Shown here: positions 1 through 6,880 of the stretch, in pieces
Position numbering within the stretch: the stretch's first letter is position 1
Layout of the letters: each line of letters begins with the position of its first letter
NCBI GenBank assembly: GCA_026389955.1
Contig: JAPLGY010000544.1
Coordinates: 1-10,954 of the forward strand
Source: Caldilinea sp.
Lineage (GTDB): Bacteria; Chloroflexota; Anaerolineae; Caldilineales; Caldilineaceae
Length of the DNA: 10,954 bases
Direction of reading: 5' to 3'
The notes under the pieces: model-generated
What the model saw: only the letters and a program-made list of their open reading frames with translations
Told to the model about the DNA's origin: nothing
Databases searched by the model: none
Program-made: the position numbers and the translations under genes

Positions 1-1
1 C

Positions 2-259
2 CTTGCCGCGTACTTCATTCTTGCCACGGTAGACAACGAACGCCAGGCCAAAGCCATCGAAGATGAGTTGCTTGCCCAGCTCAAACTGCAGCAGAACTTG
101 CGGCCGTTGAGTGTCGACGGGCTCGACGGCCGCGGGGGAGGCTGGTCTATCTTGGACTACGGGGATGTCATCGTCCATCTGCTGACCGCAGAGATGCGCC
201 GCTACTATCGGCTCGAAGAGCTCTGGAACAAGGCGCACATGGTCGTCAAGATGCTCTGA
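2..259 (+). CDS. rsfS: Ribosomal silencing factor RsfS (Iojap family), C-terminal part
   Basis: The gene is cut by the left edge; 85 codons and the TGA stop are visible, read in the frame that begins at base 2. RsfS binds ribosomal protein uL14 on the large subunit and blocks subunit joining when nutrients are short. The visible part has the family's typical order: a YFILAT strand, then the helix with QAKAIEDELLAQL, then RPLSVDGLDG, GGGWSILDYGDVIVHLL, and a final helix with RRYYRLEELW. RsfS proteins are usually about 105-130 residues, so roughly the first 25-40 residues lie outside the window. The end of the gene faces the leftward cofE gene with only 4 nt between them, and I see no terminator there. 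Recognition rests on the conserved DYGDV.VH and YRLEELW blocks and is firm. Confidence 0.93.
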   Translation, partial: LAAYFILATVDNERQAKAIEDELLAQLKLQQNLRPLSVDGLDGRGGGWSILDYGDVIVHLLTAEMRRYYRLEELWNKAHMVVKML

Positions 260-263
260 CCGT

Positions 264-1031
264 TCACCGAAACGTGTCGATGTTGGCGGGCCGCTGGATG
301 GTTTTGGCCGGTGCTGCTGGCAGGGGTGGGGGGAGATAGCCGCGAATCACCACGACGGGGCGTCCTTCGTCGCTCTGCCCCATGAGCAAGCTGGCGGCAG
401 CGGCCAGCTCGTCGGCGATACACTCCTCGCTGGAGATCAGCTCATAGCCGAAGAGGTCGTGCAGCCCGCGTTGGTTCCAAAGCGGCGGCAGCCCAGCACA
501 GCCAATCGCCACCCCGACCGTTCCGATGCGCCAGGCCCGGCCATGGCTGTCGCTGACGATCACAGCTGGCGCTACGCCGGTCAACTCGGCCAGGCGGGCG
601 CGCAGTGCAGCGGCGCTGGCGTCGGCGTCGGCGGGCAGCAGGGCCAGGTATTCGCTTTCTTCGTCCGGCTGCACGTTGCTGCGGTCCACCCCAGCATTGG
701 CGCAAACCCAGCCGCTGCGCTGTTCGACCACGAGCAGGCCGCGCCGTGCCCGCAGCACCTCGTGGCTGTCCTCGAGGATCACTTGGAGGACGCGCGGGTC
801 TTTGCCCACCAACTCTGCCAACTGGTGCGCCTGCTCGCCCGGCTCGACGTCGATCAGGCGCACCAGCCGCCCTTCTGCCTTGCTGACGATCTTCTGTGCG
901 ACCACGACAATGTCTCCCGGCAGCAACCCTTCTTCCATCGCCGCCAGCTGTTCGACAATCTGGGCGGCGACATCGTCGCCCGGTTGAAATGCCGGCAGGC
1001 CCGGAACCACAAAAAGCTGCAGCGCCTTCAT
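264..1031 (-). CDS. cofE: Coenzyme F420-0:L-glutamate ligase, CofE family
   Basis: This family adds L-glutamate to coenzyme F420-0 using GTP and a divalent metal, giving gamma-glutamyl-linked F420. The 255-residue product matches the usual length of stand-alone CofE (about 250) and lacks the C-terminal FMN-binding domain of actinobacterial FbiB. Visible family blocks are GDIVVVAQKIVSKAEGR (residues 39-55), CANAGVDRSN (110-119), SDSHGRAWR (160-168), and ADELAAAA with MGQSDEGRPVV (206-227). The ATG lies in a 4-nt ATGA overlap with the stop of the upstream yqeB-like gene, so the two are probably translated in a coupled way from one mRNA. No other F420 gene (cofC, cofD, cofGH) is in the window. 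The family assignment is strong. The substrate is less certain, because the partner gene belongs to a molybdenum-hydroxylase-associated family and some CofE-domain proteins may have other acceptors. Confidence 0.9.
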   Translation of the reverse strand: MKALQLFVVPGLPAFQPGDDVAAQIVEQLAAMEEGLLPGDIVVVAQKIVSKAEGRLVRLIDVEPGEQAHQLAELVGKDPRVLQVILEDSHEVLRARRGLLVVEQRSGWVCANAGVDRSNVQPDEESEYLALLPADADASAAALRARLAELTGVAPAVIVSDSHGRAWRIGTVGVAIGCAGLPPLWNQRGLHDLFGYELISSEECIADELAAAASLLMGQSDEGRPVVVIRGYLPPPLPAAPAKTIQRPANIDTFR

Positions 1032-1858
1032 TTCGCACTCCCCTGCGCCATCCAGGTCAAAATTCCCTCCAGCACCCCGCCGGCGATCGCCAGCGCTTTG
1101 TCTGAGACTGTGAAACAGTAGGCCCGTTCGGCGCGCGGGTCAAGATCGCCGATTTTGGTGCCTGCCCGCACGCTGACAGTGGGATGGATGAGCCCGCGCA
1201 AGATCCCGGCAAAGGGGGCCTGGATCGGCTGTTCGGTCCCGTCGTTTGTCCGAAGCAGGGCGATGCGCTCCCCGGCCGCCACAGAATCGCCGATCGTGCA
1301 ACAGCCAGCCACGTGTCCGTCTGCGGGGGCACGCAGCACGCGTGAGCTGCGCTGCCCTGCGACTTCGCCCGGCTCACCGGTATCTGGCAGCGCGCTGCCC
1401 TGCCAGAAAAGCCGTCCCAGCGAATGGCCTCGGTCTGTCTCGACCACCGCATGGCAGTCGACCCCGGCTGTAAAACCGGGGCCGAGTGCGATCACGAGGG
1501 CTGCGTCGCTGCGGAAGGTTCCCAAATTGCGTTTGGCCATGATGGCGTCGACGACCACCGCGGGGTGCAGCTGTTTCAGCAGCTGGCCAGCCGGGTCCAC
1601 CACGACCGGCACTTCGCCGCCGGCGGCCACTGCCAGCGCCTGGCTGGCTGGACAGCAGCGCCCCACAACCTCTTCCACCCGGCAGCTCCCGTCGAAGACA
1701 GCCTGGGCAAAGCTGACCGTACGGCGTACCGCCAGCGGTTGTGCCACCTCGGTCAGCACAACGGTAAACCCAGCCCGCCACAGACGCAGTGCACAACCGC
1801 TGGCCAGATCTCCAGCCCCCCGAATGACGACCTGTGGAAACTTGCTGTTCATTGCCAC
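1028..1858 (-). CDS. yqeB: YqeB/EF2563-family selenium-dependent molybdenum hydroxylase system protein
   Basis: The product resembles the EF2563/YqeB family, which occurs in gene clusters for selenium-dependent molybdenum hydroxylases; its biochemical role is not settled. The N-terminus has a Rossmann-like loop, VVIRGAGDLASGCALRL (residues 10-26). The family core is visible as DAIMAKRNLGT (104-114), ALGPGFTAGVDCHAVVETDRG (124-144) and GRLFWQGSALPDTGEP (148-163). The C-terminal part, with RAPADGHVAG and QAPFAGILRGLIHPTVSVRAG, looks like a lipoyl/biotinyl-type hammerhead fold. The listed start is a GTG at 1858 preceded by AAGAGA at 5-nt spacing; an in-frame ATG two codons later (1852) is an equally possible start. 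The gene overlaps cofE by 4 nt. The heptamer array starts 9 nt upstream, so the start region abuts repeat DNA. No hydroxylase subunit gene is visible nearby. Confidence 0.88.
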   Translation of the reverse strand: MAMNSKFPQVVIRGAGDLASGCALRLWRAGFTVVLTEVAQPLAVRRTVSFAQAVFDGSCRVEEVVGRCCPASQALAVAAGGEVPVVVDPAGQLLKQLHPAVVVDAIMAKRNLGTFRSDAALVIALGPGFTAGVDCHAVVETDRGHSLGRLFWQGSALPDTGEPGEVAGQRSSRVLRAPADGHVAGCCTIGDSVAAGERIALLRTNDGTEQPIQAPFAGILRGLIHPTVSVRAGTKIGDLDPRAERAYCFTVSDKALAIAGGVLEGILTWMAQGSAK

Positions 1859-1867
1859 CGATGTCTC

Positions 1868-2076
1868 TTGTCAGTTGTCAGTTGTCAGTTGCCAGTTGTC
1901 AGTTGTCAGTTGTCAGTTGTCAGTTGTCAGTTGTCAGTTGTCAGTTGTCAGTTGCCAGTTGTCAGTTGCCAGTTGCCAGTTGTCAGTTGCCAGTTGTCAG
2001 TTGCCAGTTGTCAGTTGCCAGTTGTCAGTTGTCAGTTGCCAGTTGTCAGTTGCCAGTTGTCAGTTGCCAGTTGTCA
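1868..2076. repeat. Heptanucleotide tandem repeat array, (TTGYCAG)29 plus 6 nt
   Basis: The array has 29 complete 7-bp units and a partial thirtieth (TTGTCA). Every unit is either TTGTCAG or TTGCCAG and there are no indels. Ten units carry C: units 4, 13, 15, 16, 18, 20, 22, 25, 27 and 29. The C form is rare in the first twelve units and nearly alternates with the T form after that. It fills most of the 278-bp gap between the leftward menC-type and yqeB-type genes, ending 9 bp from the yqeB start. Since 7 is not a multiple of 3, the plus strand is open in all three frames; the minus strand (CTGACAA) meets TGA stops. Similar short heptamer arrays (STRR) are known from filamentous cyanobacteria. 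The function here is unknown. Confidence 0.98.
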
Positions 2077-2136
2077 AAGGAGCCCAGCGGCGCTCTGACC
2101 GCAAACGGAGCCTGGCCCGCCGGGCTTGGGGTGCAC

Positions 2137-3246
2137 CTAGGCGCGGATCTCCCAGCGCTCCAGGGTAATGTCGTCCAGATACGCTTCATCCACCAGAGCG
2201 CCGTGGCCGAGCCCGGTGGGGACCGTCAGGGTGCTGTCTGGGTTGAGGGTAAAGGGATTTTGGACGATGTCGCGCGCAAAGTAGCGGTCGTTGGCGCTGA
2301 TGTCTCCTGGCAGGGTGAAGTTGGGCAGGCTGGCCAGCGCCACATTGACTGCCCGGCCGATCCCGGTCTCCAGCATGCCGCCGTGCCAGACTGCCATCCC
2401 CGCTGCCTGGGCCAGGTCGTGGATCCGTTTGGCGTCCGCGAGCCCACCGATCCGGCTTGGTTTGATGTTGAAGATGTCGCACGCCTGGAGCGAGATCGCC
2501 CAGCGGGCATGGTCGGGGGAGACAATGCTTTCGTCGAGGCAGAGCGGCGATTTGAGCGAGCGTTTGAGCTGCGCGTGGTCGAAGATGTCGTCGTGGGCCA
2601 GCGGCTGCTCGATCAGCAGCAGGTGGAAGGCGTCCAACTGTGCCAGATGTGCGGCATCCTGCAGTCGGTAGATGCTGTTGGCATCGACCTGCAGCCGCAG
2701 GTCGGGCCAGCTCTCCCGCACAGCCCGAGTCGGTTCGATGTCCCAGCCGGGTTTGATTTTGAGCTTGATCCGGGTGTACCCTTCGCTGAGGTAGCCCGCC
2801 ACCACCGTCAACAGAGTGGGGAGGTCTTTCTGGATTCCGACGCTGACGCCGACCTCGACCCTCTCCCGCGTCCCCCCCAGCAGGGCGGCCAGGCTGCGCC
2901 CTTCGCGGCGGGCAAAGAGATCCCACACAGTGAATTCCAGCCCCGCTTTGGCCATGCGGTTGCCGCGCACCCGGGCGAAGGCTGGCGTCACCTCCCAGGG
3001 GCTGGCCAGGTCGACCTGCAGCAGCAGCGGCGCCAGATAGTCCTGCAGGATGCTCCAGGCGCTCTTCTGGTTTTCTTCGTTGTAGAAAGGGTTTTCGCCG
3101 ACCGGGGCTTCTCCCCAGCCGACGATCCCGTCCGCCTGCATCCGGACGATGATGGCGTGGCTGCCCTGCTCGCGCCAGCCGCTGGTCTCAAAGGGAGAGA
3201 GATAGGGCAGAAAAATTTTGCGAAGTTCGATAGATTCGATACGCAT
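2137..3246 (-). CDS. menC: o-Succinylbenzoate synthase / N-acylamino-acid racemase (enolase superfamily, MenC type)
   Basis: The 369-residue protein belongs to the muconate-lactonizing subgroup of the enolase superfamily. In menaquinone synthesis such enzymes dehydrate SHCHC to o-succinylbenzoate; many relatives also racemise N-succinylamino acids. The N-terminal capping domain covers about residues 1-125 and the barrel follows. Catalytic features are the KxK lysines in KLKIKPGWD (K163, K165), metal ligands D188 (VDAN), E213 (IEQPL) and D238 (LDES), and the second lysine K262 (NIKPSRIGGL). HGGMLETGIGR (288-298) is the conserved active-site segment. These positions agree closely with the Amycolatopsis racemase numbering as I recall it. 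The ATG start has an AGGAGG about 15 nt upstream, rather far, but no in-frame alternative exists upstream. No other men gene is in the window, so synthase and racemase roles cannot be separated here. Confidence 0.9.
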   Translation of the reverse strand: MRIESIELRKIFLPYLSPFETSGWREQGSHAIIVRMQADGIVGWGEAPVGENPFYNEENQKSAWSILQDYLAPLLLQVDLASPWEVTPAFARVRGNRMAKAGLEFTVWDLFARREGRSLAALLGGTRERVEVGVSVGIQKDLPTLLTVVAGYLSEGYTRIKLKIKPGWDIEPTRAVRESWPDLRLQVDANSIYRLQDAAHLAQLDAFHLLLIEQPLAHDDIFDHAQLKRSLKSPLCLDESIVSPDHARWAISLQACDIFNIKPSRIGGLADAKRIHDLAQAAGMAVWHGGMLETGIGRAVNVALASLPNFTLPGDISANDRYFARDIVQNPFTLNPDSTLTVPTGLGHGALVDEAYLDDITLERWEIRA

Positions 3247-3312
3247 CGGGACGGTTTCAGACCTCCTGGACAGAATCGTTGTGCGCTGCTAGAATCAACT
3301 GCACCTCTTTGC

Positions 3313-3321
3313 ATTGTACCA
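3313..3321 (-). promoter_or_regulatory. Candidate extended -10 promoter for menC
   Basis: On the minus strand the spacer upstream of menC contains TGGTACAAT, an extended -10 (TGn plus TACAAT). It lies about 65 nt upstream of the start codon. The best -35-like hexamer, TTGGGG, is at only 15-nt spacing, so the call rests mainly on the -10 element. Confidence 0.4.
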
Positions 3322-3364
3322 CATCTGGGCTCTCCCCAATGGGGGGAAGGCCCGGCGTTGCCTC

Positions 3365-3394
3365 TTGTGGATCGGGGAACAACGGTGGTATGCT
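3365..3394 (+). promoter_or_regulatory. Candidate sigma-70 promoter for the zinc-finger protein gene
   Basis: TTGTGG and TATGCT are separated by 18 nt, and TG one base before the -10 adds an extended -10 element. The predicted transcription start near 3401 leaves about 55 nt to the start codon at 3457. Both hexamers match consensus at four of six bases, so this is plausible but not strong. Confidence 0.4.
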
Positions 3395-3456
3395 GAGAGA
3401 ATTGTATTGTGCAAGCTGCTGTCCCCCAGGCCCGAATGAAAGGAAGAGATGGCTGG

Positions 3457-4176
3457 ATGCCCCGCAAAACACCGCCCGCAGGCGTCTGCGCTTTTTGTCA
3501 ACGCACGGTTTCCGCTGCCTGCATGGGCAGGCACCTGGCCACCTGCCCGGATCGTCAAGTTGCCGTCGAAAAGGCAGAGACCAGCAGACGCAAACCCGAG
3601 CGCCTCTGGCAAGTGGTGGTGCGGGATGCAGTTGACGGCACCTACTGGCTTCAGCTTGAGCTTTCTGGCAGCGCGACGCTGGTCAATTTGGATGCATATC
3701 TGCGCGCCATTTGGGTGGAATGCTGCGGCCACATGAGCCAGTTTGTCTTTGGGACGACCCGCTACCGGGAGCTGATCGACGGTTTTTTTGCATTGGGCGA
3801 TCAGAAAAGTCTCCAGACCCGGGTCAACGAAGTGTTGGCTGTCGGGCGCAAGGGCAGCTACGAATACGACTATGGAACGCCGACGGAGCTCAAACTCGAG
3901 GTCGTCTCCCAGCGTGAGGGCAAGCCGCTGACCGCCAGGCCCATCACGCTGCTGGCACGCAACCAGATGCCGGAGCAGCTCTGCGTCAGCTGCGGCGAAG
4001 CGGCCACGCACCTTTGTCTGCAGTGCTACTATGAGATAGGCGAGCCGGGCTGTTATTTGTGTGCAGCCCACGCTCGCAGCCATGCTTGTACATTGTATGG
4101 CGGCCCCAAACGGCGCTACAACTCCCCGCGTACGGGCCGCTGCGCATACGACGGGCCGGCCAGACCGCCCTACTGA
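3457..4176 (+). CDS. Conserved hypothetical protein with N- and C-terminal zinc-finger-like motifs
   Basis: I recognise this as a conserved bacterial family without assigned function. The 239-residue product begins with a CxxC...HxxxC motif (C11, C14, H26, C30). A middle domain (about 50-170) with YWLQLELSGSATL, LDAYLRAIWVECCGHMSQF, YDYGT and LLARNQMP resembles the plasmid pRiA4b ORF-3-like fold. The C-terminal part has several Cys/His pairs (C176, C179, C187, C190, C199, C202, H205, H209), then NSPRTGRCAYDGPARPPY, a tail I believe is typical of the family. The start at 3457 is chosen because AGGAAGAG lies 8 nt upstream; in-frame codons at 3409 and 3436 lack such a site. It is divergent from menC and converges with the arginine operon, so neighbours do not suggest a role. 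Metal or nucleic-acid binding is an inference from the cysteine pattern. Confidence 0.82.
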   Translation: MPRKTPPAGVCAFCQRTVSAACMGRHLATCPDRQVAVEKAETSRRKPERLWQVVVRDAVDGTYWLQLELSGSATLVNLDAYLRAIWVECCGHMSQFVFGTTRYRELIDGFFALGDQKSLQTRVNEVLAVGRKGSYEYDYGTPTELKLEVVSQREGKPLTARPITLLARNQMPEQLCVSCGEAATHLCLQCYYEIGEPGCYLCAAHARSHACTLYGGPKRRYNSPRTGRCAYDGPARPPY

Positions 4177-4184
4177 GCGCCCGC

Positions 4185-4769
4185 TTATTTTTGCTTGTAG
4201 GCCAGCCGGAGGGGCTGCCATTCGCTCCACTTGAGCAGGCTGTTCCAGCCAGCAGGCCGCTCGAGCGGGTGTAGCAGACCTTGTGGGCTGTCGACCAGAT
4301 TCATCGTCACCGCCACTTCGTCGCAGCGATGGAATTTGGAGCAATAAATGCAGGCCTGCCAGATTTTTGGGCTGATGCTCCAGCGGTCGACCTGTTCGAA
4401 GCCGAGGCGCACGAAGAAATTTTCGCGCAGAGTCAGCGCGCAGATCTGGTGATAGCTGCGCTGGCGAGCCAGCTGCACCAGGTGATTGACGACATGGCCA
4501 CCCAACCCCTGGCCCTGCCTGCTGGGGTGCACGGCCAGCGAACGCAGTTCCACCAGCGTGTCGGTGAGCGGCACCAACGCGCCACAGGCCAGGATCTGCG
4601 GATCTTCGGGGACAAGGTCGGGGTCGACCGCAACCAGCCAGTCGGCCAAGGTCTGGCGGACACTCTCTTCGGTGCGGGGCAGCATGACTTTTTCTGCCGC
4701 AAACTGGTTCACCAACGCCACGATCGGCAGCACATCTGCTGCCTCAGCCGGCCGAATCACGATGGGCAT
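4185..4769 (-). CDS. argA: N-acetylglutamate synthase, short GNAT type (ArgA-like)
   Basis: This GNAT acetyltransferase is the last gene of the arginine operon and probably makes N-acetylglutamate from acetyl-CoA and glutamate, the first pathway step. The acetyl-CoA motif is clear: ELRSLAVHPSRQGQGLGGHVV (residues 74-94), with the Q/RxxGxG/A loop at RQGQGLG. FFVRLGFEQVD (118-128) is the typical beta6-beta7 region. The segment PKIWQACIYCSKFHRCDEVAV (134-154), with C140, C143 and C149, is characteristic of the short stand-alone N-acetylglutamate synthases rather than of general GNATs. At 194 residues it has about 35 residues beyond the core. It starts 24 nt after argD, with AGGAGAG upstream of the ATG. 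Because these short synthases are separate from the kinase-like E. coli ArgA, the symbol is by function. Confidence 0.85.
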   Translation of the reverse strand: MPIVIRPAEAADVLPIVALVNQFAAEKVMLPRTEESVRQTLADWLVAVDPDLVPEDPQILACGALVPLTDTLVELRSLAVHPSRQGQGLGGHVVNHLVQLARQRSYHQICALTLRENFFVRLGFEQVDRWSISPKIWQACIYCSKFHRCDEVAVTMNLVDSPQGLLHPLERPAGWNSLLKWSEWQPLRLAYKQK

Positions 4770-4793
4770 CGCCTCTTCTCTCCTGGATTGACC

Positions 4794-6020
4794 CTACAAC
4801 GCCTGCAACGCACGGGTCAGCCGCTCGGCGACCAGGTGAATTTCGGCCTCGCTGATCACCAGCGGCGGGACGAAACGCAGCACATTCGGGCCGGCGTTGA
4901 CCAAAAGCAATCCCTCGTCGTAGCCGCGGCTGACCACCGGGGCGACGGCCACATCGAGCTCAAGCCCCACCATCAACCCGCGCCCGCGGATCTCGACAAG
5001 ATGTGGGCTGTTGATTTCAGCGAGCAGGTCGCGCAACAGCCGCCCCTTGGCAGCGACCCCGGCCAAAAACTCTGGCTGTGCCACCCGGCCGACGACATGG
5101 TGGGCCACGCTGGTGACCAGCGGGCCGCCGGCAAAGGTGCTGCCATGGTCGCCTTTGTGCAAGAGATCGGCGACCCGCTGGCGCATCAAAATTGCGCCGA
5201 TCGGCAGCCCGGCTGCCAGCGGTTTGGCAGCGGTCAGCAGATCAGGCTCGAATTGGCAGCGCTGGGTGCAGCCACAGCCGCTGGCCGCTGTACAAAACCC
5301 TTGGTACGCCCACAGGGTGCCAGCCCGTCCGACGCCGCACTGGACCTCGTCGTAGATCAACAGCGCATCGTACTGGTCCGCCAAAGCCCGCAGGCCCGCC
5401 AGAAAGGCGGGGTGGGCGAGGTGAATGCCGCCTTCTCCCTGAATCGGCTCGACCAGGATCGCGCAGACTCGCTCATCCATCTGCGCCGCTGCACTCTCCA
5501 GGTCGTTGAATTCTGCAAAGCGCACCCCTGGCATCAGCGGACGGAAGGGATCTTGGTAGGCAGGGCGCGGGGTTGCAGCGAGCGCCCCCATGGTCCGGCC
5601 GTGAAAGGCGTTGGAAAATGCCAGGATCTCTACCTTCTGGTCGCCGCCATGTGCGCGGCCGTAGCGGCGTGCAAACTTGAAGGCACCTTCCGTGGCTTCG
5701 GCTCCGCTGTTGCAGAAATGAACCCTTTCGGCAAAGCTGGTCGAGCACAACAGCTCGGCCAGGCGAGCATGGGGCTCTGTGTGGTAAAGATTGCTCACAT
5801 GCACCATCCCCGAAGAGAGTGCTGCCCCGATCGCCTGGGAGACGCCGGCATCGTTGTAGCCCAGCGCGTTGACCGCAATTCCGGCCACGCAGTCCAGGTA
5901 GGCGGCCCCTGTGGTGTCGTAGAGCGTACAGCCGTCTCCCCGCTCCAGCACAAACGGTGCCCGCCCGTAGACCCCCAACAGATAGCGCTGTTCCAGCGCG
6001 ATCACATCCTGCGCATTCAT
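4794..6020 (-). CDS. argD: N-acetylornithine aminotransferase (PLP-dependent class III)
   Basis: ArgD transfers an amino group from glutamate to N-acetylglutamate semialdehyde, giving N-acetylornithine. The 408-residue protein shows the class III pattern: EQRYLLGVYGRAPFVLERG at the N-terminus, NSGAEATEGAFKFAR (104-118) for cofactor phosphate binding, FHGRTMGAL (139-147), EPIQGEGG (191-198), YDEVQCGVGR (223-232; D224 contacts the pyridine ring), K266 in TAAKPLAAGLPIG as the Schiff-base lysine, and GSTFAGGP (293-300). The start at 6020 is preferred over an upstream in-frame codon at 6062 because homology begins here and GGAG lies about 12 nt upstream. An oddity is a cysteine-rich stretch at about 242-256 (C243, C249, C251, C255) just before EPDLLTAAKPL, where typical ArgD proteins have only a few residues. 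It lies 60 nt after argB and 24 nt before argA. Confidence 0.94.
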   Translation of the reverse strand: MNAQDVIALEQRYLLGVYGRAPFVLERGDGCTLYDTTGAAYLDCVAGIAVNALGYNDAGVSQAIGAALSSGMVHVSNLYHTEPHARLAELLCSTSFAERVHFCNSGAEATEGAFKFARRYGRAHGGDQKVEILAFSNAFHGRTMGALAATPRPAYQDPFRPLMPGVRFAEFNDLESAAAQMDERVCAILVEPIQGEGGIHLAHPAFLAGLRALADQYDALLIYDEVQCGVGRAGTLWAYQGFCTAASGCGCTQRCQFEPDLLTAAKPLAAGLPIGAILMRQRVADLLHKGDHGSTFAGGPLVTSVAHHVVGRVAQPEFLAGVAAKGRLLRDLLAEINSPHLVEIRGRGLMVGLELDVAVAPVVSRGYDEGLLLVNAGPNVLRFVPPLVISEAEIHLVAERLTRALQAL

Positions 6021-6080
6021 CGTTGCTTTTTTCTCCTTGCTGCTCCCTGTATCCCCCAACACCCCAACCGCCAGCCAGAT

Positions 6081-6869
6081 TCAACGGCTGCCGACGACAC
6101 CGGTGCCAGTTCCCTCCTGGACACCGGCCAGATTGGTAATGACCGCTTGTGCGACACCGCCGCGCACAGCTTCGACTGCGCTGCGCACCTTGGGGATCAT
6201 GCCCCCAAAGATGATCCCCTCCTCGATCCACGCTTCAGCTTGTTCCGCGGTCACGACCCGCACGACCCGCCCCGCCACCAAGATGCCCGGCACATTGCTG
6301 ATAAAGACGAGTTTGATCGCCCCCAGCCGAGCTGCGATCGCCGTCGCAGCGTGGTCGGCGTTGACGTTGTAGCTGAGGGCATCGAGCGCACCAAAGCTGA
6401 CTGGGCTGACGACCGGCACGATCCCTGCGTCGATCAACGCTCGCAGCAGATAGTCGTCGACATCCTGCACCTCCCCGACCCGCCCCAGATCGCCGAGCGG
6501 GTGCCACATTTTTTCGACATAGAGCGTGCCGTCGTCGACGCCGCTGATGCCAGCCGCCCGAATGCGGGCGTTGACGAGCTGGCGGACGATGCGTTTGTTG
6601 ATCAGTCCGCTGAGCACCATCTCCACCACATCCATGCTGGCCTCGTCGGTCACGCGCAGCCCTTCGACCCGCTGCTCCTGCAAGCCCAGCTGTTTCTGCA
6701 GGTCGGTGACCGCCTTGCCGCCCCCATGCACGAGGACTGGGTGGTGTCCTTCTTGCTGGACGGCGGCTACCGCCTTCACCAGCCCGTGCAAAAAATCGGG
6801 GTCGTCCAGCTCGTTGCCGCCCACTTTCAAAACCACCAGATACTTTTCCTGGCGCTCTTCTGTCTCCAT
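6081..6869 (-). CDS. argB: N-acetylglutamate kinase
   Basis: ArgB phosphorylates N-acetylglutamate, usually the feedback-controlled step of arginine synthesis. The 262-residue amino-acid-kinase-fold protein has VVLKVGGNE (12-20; the lysine of the phosphate-binding loop), VLVHGGGK (45-52), LRVTDEASMDVVEMVLSG (71-88), SYNVNADHAATAIA (166-179) and GGMIPKVRSA (222-231), whose lysine is an expected ATP contact. HGGGK and NVNAD favour N-acetylglutamate over the LysW-linked substrate of LysZ, which typically has other residues there. The start at 6869 follows GAGGGAG closely and lies 11 nt after the argC stop; the longer frame to 6929 would overlap argC and adds no family sequence. The N-terminus lacks the extra helix of hexameric arginine-inhibited kinases, so inhibition by arginine cannot be assumed. 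Confidence 0.94.
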   Translation of the reverse strand: METEERQEKYLVVLKVGGNELDDPDFLHGLVKAVAAVQQEGHHPVLVHGGGKAVTDLQKQLGLQEQRVEGLRVTDEASMDVVEMVLSGLINKRIVRQLVNARIRAAGISGVDDGTLYVEKMWHPLGDLGRVGEVQDVDDYLLRALIDAGIVPVVSPVSFGALDALSYNVNADHAATAIAARLGAIKLVFISNVPGILVAGRVVRVVTAEQAEAWIEEGIIFGGMIPKVRSAVEAVRGGVAQAVITNLAGVQEGTGTGVVGSR

Positions 6870-6880
6870 AGCTCCCTCGT

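Noticed and set aside
1868..2076. CRISPR array
   Set aside because: Units are 7 bp and contiguous, with no spacers.
3326..3353. GC-rich imperfect hairpin in the menC spacer
   Set aside because: CCCC-AAT-GGGG with flanking GGGC/GCCC is imperfect, lacks a T run and overlaps no start site; probably composition.
1834..3396. Open frame of 520 codons on the plus strand, starting with VVSCQLS-type repeats
   Set aside because: It reads the stop-free heptamer array and then runs antisense through menC. No coding signature.
6081..6869. LysZ (LysW-aminoadipate/glutamate kinase) instead of ArgB
   Set aside because: HGGGK and NVNADHAA are ArgB-like, no lysW is present, and an N-acetylglutamate synthase is in the same operon.
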